A DNA stretch of 9,472 bases from Bradymonadales bacterium (GTDB taxonomy: Bacteria > Myxococcota > Bradymonadia > REDH01): positions 1-9,472 of the forward strand of contig CANKLS010000047.1 of assembly GCA_947483645.1 (NCBI GenBank), read 5' to 3'. The position numbers and the translations under genes are program-made. Shown piece by piece: positions 1 through 9,472 of this stretch (its first letter is position 1; the number at the start of each line of letters is the position of its first letter). The notes under the pieces are model-generated. The model searched no databases and was not told the DNA's origin. It saw nothing but the letters and a program-made list of their open reading frames with translations.

Positions 1-17
1 TCGCTCGTCCTACCCGC

Positions 18-21
18 GGAG
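18..21 (+). promoter_or_regulatory. Ribosome binding site for the first gene
   Basis: GGAG seven bases before the GTG at 29. It decides the start, because the same frame is open with no stop back to the window edge. Confidence 0.55.
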
Positions 22-28
22 CCTGCAC

Positions 29-5033
<5,005 letters not shown>

Positions 5034-5035
5034 GG

Positions 5036-5248
5036 CTAGGAGAGCCGCTCGAGACGCTGGATGAGGTCCTTCTTGACCAGCTTCAGCTTCTGCAGCCGCT
5101 TGCGCTCCATCTGCTCGCGCGCGCCCAGGTAGAGCCGCTGGTTGAAGCCCTCCAGGTCGGCCTCGAGCATCGCATGTTCCTGGCGCAGCTTCAGGAGCAG
5201 CTGCTCCGTCGACTCACGCTGCGGCGAACTCTGACCAGGCTTGTCCAT
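5036..5248 (-). CDS. YdcH/DUF465-family small coiled-coil protein
   Basis: About 70 residues, highly charged and all helical. The core, from LLLKLRQEHAMLEADLEGF to LKLVKKDLIQRLERLS, matches the YdcH/DUF465 pattern: 'L..eH..L...i', a short turn, then a Lys/Arg-rich 'rLkk.KL.lKD.I..L' helix. These form a short antiparallel coiled coil; the family's molecular role is unknown. I chose ATG at 5248; a GTG at 5257 would add three residues (MPT). Neither has a recognisable ribosome site. It lies 31 bases after the PH-domain gene and two bases before the SLT gene, so co-transcription is likely. Confidence 0.85.
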   Translation of the reverse strand: MDKPGQSSPQRESTEQLLLKLRQEHAMLEADLEGFNQRLYLGAREQMERKRLQKLKLVKKDLIQRLERLS

Positions 5249-5279
5249 CGTCGGCACTGCGCGCGTGAAAGGAGGCGGC

Positions 5280-5849
5280 CTACTGCTTCTCTGTCTGCGC
5301 CTTGAGGAGCGCCTCGAATTCTTCCATGCTCATGGCGACCGTCTTGCCCTTGTAGGAGTCTTCGTCGCTCGTGGTCGACTGCTTGGCAGCCTCCGCGGCC
5401 TGCGCAGGGGCGGCCGGTGCGACGGTGCGCTCCACATGGAGAACCTCCGGAGCGGGCGCTGCAACCGGCGCAGCGACCGGCGCAGGAGCGGCGACCGGTG
5501 CGGCTGCAGCGGCCGGCGTGGGTGCGGCCTTCGGAGCCGCCTTGCTGGCCTTCTTTGCGGCCGCGGCTGCCTCTTCAAGGTCGCTTGCGAAGGCGTCGGG
5601 GTTGGCCACAAAGTCGAGCGACTTCGTGCCCGAGGGGGTCGCGATCAGCACCGTGCCAAAGCCGAGCAGCTTGCCAAAAAATCCCCGCGAGACCGAGACC
5701 GACTTGATGCTCGTCAGGTCGACCGAAATCTGACCGCCGTAGGTACCGCTCAGCTTGCCACCCGCGATGGCGAGCGTGGCGCCCGAGAAGCCGGCGAAGA
5801 GAGCAGCCCAGTGGGCCTTTGCAGATACAGGAGCAAGTTCGTGAGACAT
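5280..5849 (-). CDS. Bacterial PH-domain protein with Ala/Pro-rich linker
   Basis: About 189 residues. Residues about 14-92 resemble the bacterial PH (bPH/DUF304-type) fold: strand GKLSGTYGGQISVDLTSIKSVSVSRG, then FFGKLLGFGTVLIAT and a closing helix NPDAFASDLEEA. The 'l..I.sv...rg.lgkllGyGtv.i' pattern with a terminal 'F...l' helix is characteristic. Residues about 94-160 are a low-complexity Ala/Pro/Lys linker. The last 25 residues return to ordinary composition (DSYKGKTVAMSMEEFEALLKAQ) and look like a short helical docking motif. No clear transmembrane segment. The start is uncertain: ATG at 5849 gives MSHELAP; in-frame ATGs at 5864 and 5888 would add 5 or 13 residues, and none has a Shine-Dalgarno match. 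It is first in the cluster with the DUF465 and SLT genes. The partner is unknown; an adaptor or membrane-associated role is inference. Confidence 0.78.
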   Translation of the reverse strand: MSHELAPVSAKAHWAALFAGFSGATLAIAGGKLSGTYGGQISVDLTSIKSVSVSRGFFGKLLGFGTVLIATPSGTKSLDFVANPDAFASDLEEAAAAAKKASKAAPKAAPTPAAAAAPVAAPAPVAAPVAAPAPEVLHVERTVAPAAPAQAAEAAKQSTTSDEDSYKGKTVAMSMEEFEALLKAQTEKQ

Positions 5850-5959
5850 GGGCGCGGCTGCCATAATGGGAGAGTAACGGTATCGCATGAGCCTAAGGAA
5901 TCAGGCCAAAGATTCAAGCGCAAACGCCACAATCCTCGCCAAACGCGCCAATCGCCACC

Positions 5960-8900
5960 TTAGCGCGCGTCGCCCACCGCAAAACGGAGCTCCTCCAGCG
6001 CCATCTCATATCGCGTAGCCGCCAGCCAAGACTGAATCTGCGACGAGATGAGCTGCGACTGCGCATCGAGCACCTCGAGGCTGGTCGCCCTGCCTGCTGC
6101 GTAGGCCGCAGCCCGGAGCCGGTTGGCCTCCGTCATCGCCGCCAGCCCCGCCTTGGTCGCACGGAGCGCGCCCTCCGACTCCAGCACATGCGACCGCGCC
6201 GTCACCACCGAGGTCCGGATCTCGTTGCGCAGCGACTCACGCTTGGCCTCGAGCACCGAGAGCTGCGCCGCGGCCCGCTGCTCGAGCGGGTCGGAGGCCG
6301 CCGCGGAGTTGGGCGACCAGCTCACCTGAACGCCCATCGCCCAGGTGGTGTTGAAGGCATCCTTGGGCGGAAAGGCCCGTTGGTTGGGGTTGGCGTGGGT
6401 GAGGTCGCCCAGGAGGTCGAGCCGCGGGAAGAGGCCCAGCCCGGCAAGCGTCACACCCTTGCGCTGCACCTCAATCGCCGCCTCGAGCGCCTTGAACTCT
6501 GGGCGCTGCATGTAGGCCCGCGCCAGCATCGCCTCCGTCGCCTCGGGCTCCTCGCCGGCGGCCGTTGCAGGCAGCTGTCCAATCGACAGCTCCCGCGCGT
6601 CGTCTCCGATGAGAATCCGGAGCGCATCGGTCGCGATGCTCACCATCGCCTCCGACTGCACCACCTGCATCTCCGCTGCCGCAATACGCGCATCGGCGGT
6701 CACAATGTCGACCTGCGGCGCCGACTCTGCAGCAACCCTGCGCTCCGCAACCTGCTTGAAGGCCTTCGCCAGCTCCAGACCGCTCGCTGCCACCTTCCGC
6801 TGCGCCTGCGCCGCCACCCACTGCCAGTAGGCCGCGCGGGCGCCAAAGGCGATGCGTGCACGCGCCGCCGCAGTCTCCTGCGCCGACAGATCCTGGGTCG
6901 ACACAGCCTGCGCCACATAGAGGCGGATGCGGGTCAGGTAGTCGGTGATCGGGACCACCATCGTCGCCTTCAGCGTCATCGCATGTGCGAGCGGCTGATA
7001 AGCTGAGGAGTAGGCCACGAGCGCCTTGCCATCGAGGCTCGTGATGAGCCCCGCATCGGCGCCGATGATGCCCACCGAGAGCAGGTCAGACTTCGCAATC
7101 TCGATCTCCGAGAGCTTGAAGGCGTTTGCCGTCACATCCACCTGCGGCGCGTAGGCCAGCTGTGCCACCTTGACCGTGAACTCTGCCGCCGCCTCTTGCG
7201 CCTTGAGCGCCTTGAGCGAGGCCGACGCATTCACGGCAAGCTCTGCCGCCTGGTCGGGCGTCAGCCCGCCGCTCACCGACGAGATCGCGCCCGGCTCCTC
7301 TGCCGCAGCCGCGGCCGGCATCACCGTCATCGCAACGCCGCCCGCCACAAAGAGGGCCAGCAGCATCACCAAGAGGTCGGCCGCCGGGTCCTTCTCCTCC
7401 GCCTTCTTCTCCTCCGGCGCTCCGACCTCGTCCTCATCGTCCGTGGGGCCCGAGAAGCGGCGCCACATCCGGCCCACAAAGCTCTGGAAGTCGTCGAGGT
7501 AGGAGTACATCACAGGCGTCGCGAGCAGGGTGAGCAGCAGCGCCAGCACCTGGCCGCCAACGATAACGCCGGCCGTCGCCTGGCTGTAGCCAGCGCCTTC
7601 GCCCGAGGCGGTGATGAGCGGAATCATGCCAGCCACAAAGGCGATGGTCGTCATGAGAATCGGACGGAGCCGGTCTTTGTTGGCCTGCAGAATCGCCTCT
7701 GCACGCGGCATCCCGTGTCGTCGTAACGCCTCGGTATGGTCCACCTGTAGAATGCCGTTCTTCTTCACCACGCCGAAGAGCACGAAGATGCCGAGCATGC
7801 TGAACATGTCGAGCGACTGCCCGAGCACGTTCACCGAGATCATCGCGAAGGGCAGGGTGAGCGGAAGCGAAGAGATGATCGAGATGGGCAGCACCCACGA
7901 CTCGAACTGCGCCGCGAGCACCAGATAGACGAAGATCATCGCCAGCAGCAGGCCGGTCACGAAGCTCTCGCCCACCGCCTTCATCTCGCGCGTCCGACCC
8001 GTCGGCATCGCGAAGACGCCGTCCGGCATCGGGTCCTCCTTCATGATCGCCTCGAGCCGGTCGCGGATGTCGCCATCGGAGAAGCCCGGCGCAGGGTTGG
8101 CCATCACCGTCACCTGCCGCTGCCGCGACACCCGGTTGATCTGCGTGGCGCCCGCACCCTGCTCCATCTCCACCACATCGCTGAGCCGCACGGGGCGGCC
8201 CGTCACCGAGGGCACCGTCAGCAGCGACATCGACTTCGCATCGGCCCGATAGTTGGGCTCGGCCCGCAGCCGCACATCGACCGTCTCGCCATCCACCGAC
8301 ATGTTCGAGACCACCGTGCCGCCCACCAGCAGGTTGAGCGCCGCCGCAATGTCGCGGGTCCGCACGCCCATGTCTGCAGCCCGGTCACGGTCAATCCGCG
8401 CCTCAATCTCGGGGCGGGGAGCGACCATGGTCGTGTCGAGGTCAACCGCCCCAGGATACTCCTGAAGCTTGGCCGTGATGCGGGTCACGTAGGCCTCCAG
8501 CGTCTCCAGGTTCGGCCCGCCAAACATATACTGGAAGGCCGCAGCGCTCTGGCCGCCGCCGCTGATCTCCGGCACCTCGTTGCAGGTGGCCCGAATCTCC
8601 TTGGGCACCTTCGACAGCACCTGGTCGCGCACCACGCCCATCATCTCGTCCTGCGCCATCGGACGCTCCGACGGCCGCGTGAGCTGCACGTAGATGTAAG
8701 CGAGGTTGCTCGTCCGCGCCTCGTCCTCGCCAATCGTCGTCATCGTGTAGCGCACATGGTCCAGCTTGCGGATCTGCGCCGCAATCCGCTCGGCATAGAT
8801 CTCGGTCTGCGCGATGGAGGAGCCCTCTGGCGCCCGCACCGCAACGTCGAAGCGGGCCGTGTCGTTGCGCGGCAGGAAGCCCTTGGAGGTGTGTTTGGCG

Positions 8901-9472
8901 ATGTAGGGGACCGACAGCAGCGTCGCCAACGAGGCGAGCATCACCAACCAGCGGAACCGCATCGCGAAGCGGAGCATGACCATGTAGACCTGCTCAATCG
9001 GCCGGTAGAAGAGGTCGACCAGTCGCTCGAGGCCGCTCTTCTTGTGTCCCTCCTTCGGCAGCTTCAACCACCGCGAGGCCAGCATCGGGGTGAGGGTGAA
9101 GCTGACAAAGAGCGAGACGATAATCGAGAAGCTCATCGTGATGCCGAAGCTCGCCAGGAAGCGGCCCGGGATGCCGGCGATGAAGGCGATCGGGATGAAG
9201 ACCGCCACCAGCGAGATGGTCGTCGCAAGCACCGCCATGCCAATCTCTTCGGTCGCCTCGACCGCAGCCTGCATCGGCTTCATCCGCTTCTCTTCGATGA
9301 ACCGCCAGATGTTCTCGAGCACCACGATGGCGTCGTCGATGACGATGCCGACCGCCAGCGCCAGCGCCAGCAGCGTGATCAGGTTGAGCGTGTAGCCCAC
9401 CATCTGCATCAGCGCGAAGGTGGCGATGACCGAGATGGGAATCGCGACCGCCGCAATGAGCGTGCTCCGGAA
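5960..9472 (-). CDS. RND efflux permease fused to TolC-type outer membrane factor (partial, N-terminus beyond window)
   Basis: 1,170 codons visible with no stop; the frame runs off the window, and the codons at 9472-9410 (FRSTLIAAVAIP...) read as RND TM3, so about 365 N-terminal residues are missing. The permease part, 9472-7493, is AcrB/HAE-1-like. It shows the TM4 Asp pair (IDDAIVVLEN, 9332-9337), TM5-TM7, a periplasmic porter/docking region, TM8-TM12, the TM10 Lys in VVKKNGIL (near 7760) and RLRPILMT in TM11 (near 7670). The proton-relay residues known from AcrB (D407, D408, K940, R971, T978) are thus kept. After TM12 comes an acidic/charged linker and a hydrophobic segment, then residues matching an outer membrane efflux protein (7300-5963): LTPDQAAELAVNAS, two helical-hairpin repeats (the second with AMLARAYMQRPEFKALEAAIE), and the family ending TSLEVLDAQSQLI...EELRFAVG. 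Permease and outer channel are normally separate genes of an adaptor-permease-OMF operon. Substrate cannot be read from sequence. Confidence 0.93.
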   Translation of the reverse strand, partial: FRSTLIAAVAIPISVIATFALMQMVGYTLNLITLLALALAVGIVIDDAIVVLENIWRFIEEKRMKPMQAAVEATEEIGMAVLATTISLVAVFIPIAFIAGIPGRFLASFGITMSFSIIVSLFVSFTLTPMLASRWLKLPKEGHKKSGLERLVDLFYRPIEQVYMVMLRFAMRFRWLVMLASLATLLSVPYIAKHTSKGFLPRNDTARFDVAVRAPEGSSIAQTEIYAERIAAQIRKLDHVRYTMTTIGEDEARTSNLAYIYVQLTRPSERPMAQDEMMGVVRDQVLSKVPKEIRATCNEVPEISGGGQSAAAFQYMFGGPNLETLEAYVTRITAKLQEYPGAVDLDTTMVAPRPEIEARIDRDRAADMGVRTRDIAAALNLLVGGTVVSNMSVDGETVDVRLRAEPNYRADAKSMSLLTVPSVTGRPVRLSDVVEMEQGAGATQINRVSRQRQVTVMANPAPGFSDGDIRDRLEAIMKEDPMPDGVFAMPTGRTREMKAVGESFVTGLLLAMIFVYLVLAAQFESWVLPISIISSLPLTLPFAMISVNVLGQSLDMFSMLGIFVLFGVVKKNGILQVDHTEALRRHGMPRAEAILQANKDRLRPILMTTIAFVAGMIPLITASGEGAGYSQATAGVIVGGQVLALLLTLLATPVMYSYLDDFQSFVGRMWRRFSGPTDDEDEVGAPEEKKAEEKDPAADLLVMLLALFVAGGVAMTVMPAAAAAEEPGAISSVSGGLTPDQAAELAVNASASLKALKAQEAAAEFTVKVAQLAYAPQVDVTANAFKLSEIEIAKSDLLSVGIIGADAGLITSLDGKALVAYSSAYQPLAHAMTLKATMVVPITDYLTRIRLYVAQAVSTQDLSAQETAAARARIAFGARAAYWQWVAAQAQRKVAASGLELAKAFKQVAERRVAAESAPQVDIVTADARIAAAEMQVVQSEAMVSIATDALRILIGDDARELSIGQLPATAAGEEPEATEAMLARAYMQRPEFKALEAAIEVQRKGVTLAGLGLFPRLDLLGDLTHANPNQRAFPPKDAFNTTWAMGVQVSWSPNSAAASDPLEQRAAAQLSVLEAKRESLRNEIRTSVVTARSHVLESEGALRATKAGLAAMTEANRLRAAAYAAGRATSLEVLDAQSQLISSQIQSWLAATRYEMALEELRFAVGDAR
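7301..7492 (-). other. Fusion junction: charged linker plus extra hydrophobic segment
   Basis: Between RND TM12 and the TolC-like part. About 39 residues (7492-7376) are hydrophilic, including GPTDDEDEVGAPEEKKAEEKD. Next come about 25 hydrophobic residues (7375-7301, LLVMLLALFVAGGVAMTVM then a run of Ala and EE). The segment resembles either a 13th membrane helix or a signal peptide core with an Ala-rich peptidase I-type cleavage site. Since RND C-termini are known to be cytoplasmic, one extra helix would place the TolC-like part correctly in the periplasm. Confidence 0.7.

Noticed and set aside
5863..5868. CATTAT on the - strand as a -10 box for the PH-domain gene
   Set aside because: Four of six matches and no acceptable -35 box at 16-18 bases upstream; other candidate boxes in the 110-base gap also fail.
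5891..5906. Possible hairpin GCCT...AGGC as terminator after the efflux gene
   Set aside because: Only four paired bases with an eight-base loop and no T-run; too weak to call.
5241..5963. Open frame on the + strand over the PH-domain gene
   Set aside because: Spans two genes and the gap between them, Arg/Gly-rich, no domain; the - strand frame has a bacterial PH pattern.
5960..7366. Annotating the TolC-like part as a separate gene starting near 7366
   Set aside because: The frame is continuous with the permease and no ribosome site is well placed; kept as an alternative in the findings rather than as a gene.

Overview
The window is about 9.5 kb of very GC-rich, tightly packed bacterial DNA with strong third-position G/C preference. 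It encodes an RND efflux pump with an outer-membrane factor, a lipoprotein-type lytic transglycosylase, and proteins with long Ala/Pro/Lys tails, so the host is Gram-negative. The Lys/Ala/Pro tails and compact GC-rich layout suggest a Myxococcota/Bradymonadota-like (former deltaproteobacterial) lineage. That placement is an inference from style, not from a marker gene.

Layout. On the + strand, a two-gene unit (29-2343) encodes a protein of unknown function resembling a degenerate MPN/JAB fold, then enolase. The two overlap by ATGA. The enolase core is complete, but it continues in frame into a Lys/Ala/Pro-rich, histone-H1-like tail of about 135 residues built from imperfect DNA repeats. On the - strand, a three-gene cluster (5849 down to 2340) encodes a bacterial PH-domain protein, a small YdcH/DUF465 coiled-coil protein, and a TPR-type soluble lytic transglycosylase (SLT) with a lipoprotein-like signal. 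The enolase and SLT genes converge and share the palindrome CTAG as overlapping stop codons, leaving no intergenic space.

Further upstream on the - strand (9472 to 5960) lies one uninterrupted reading frame, cut by the window edge. Its N-terminal part is an RND-family inner-membrane efflux permease (about TM3 to TM12). It then runs through a charged linker and one extra hydrophobic segment into a complete TolC/OprM-type outer membrane factor. This apparent permease-OMF fusion is the most unusual object in the window. A membrane-fusion (adaptor) protein would be expected beyond 9472 but is not visible.

The genes do not form one pathway: the + unit is glycolysis, the middle cluster looks like envelope/peptidoglycan maintenance, and the last gene is efflux. 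No rRNA, tRNA, CRISPR array, insertion sequence or convincing terminator is visible. No gene-free stretch exceeds about 110 bases.
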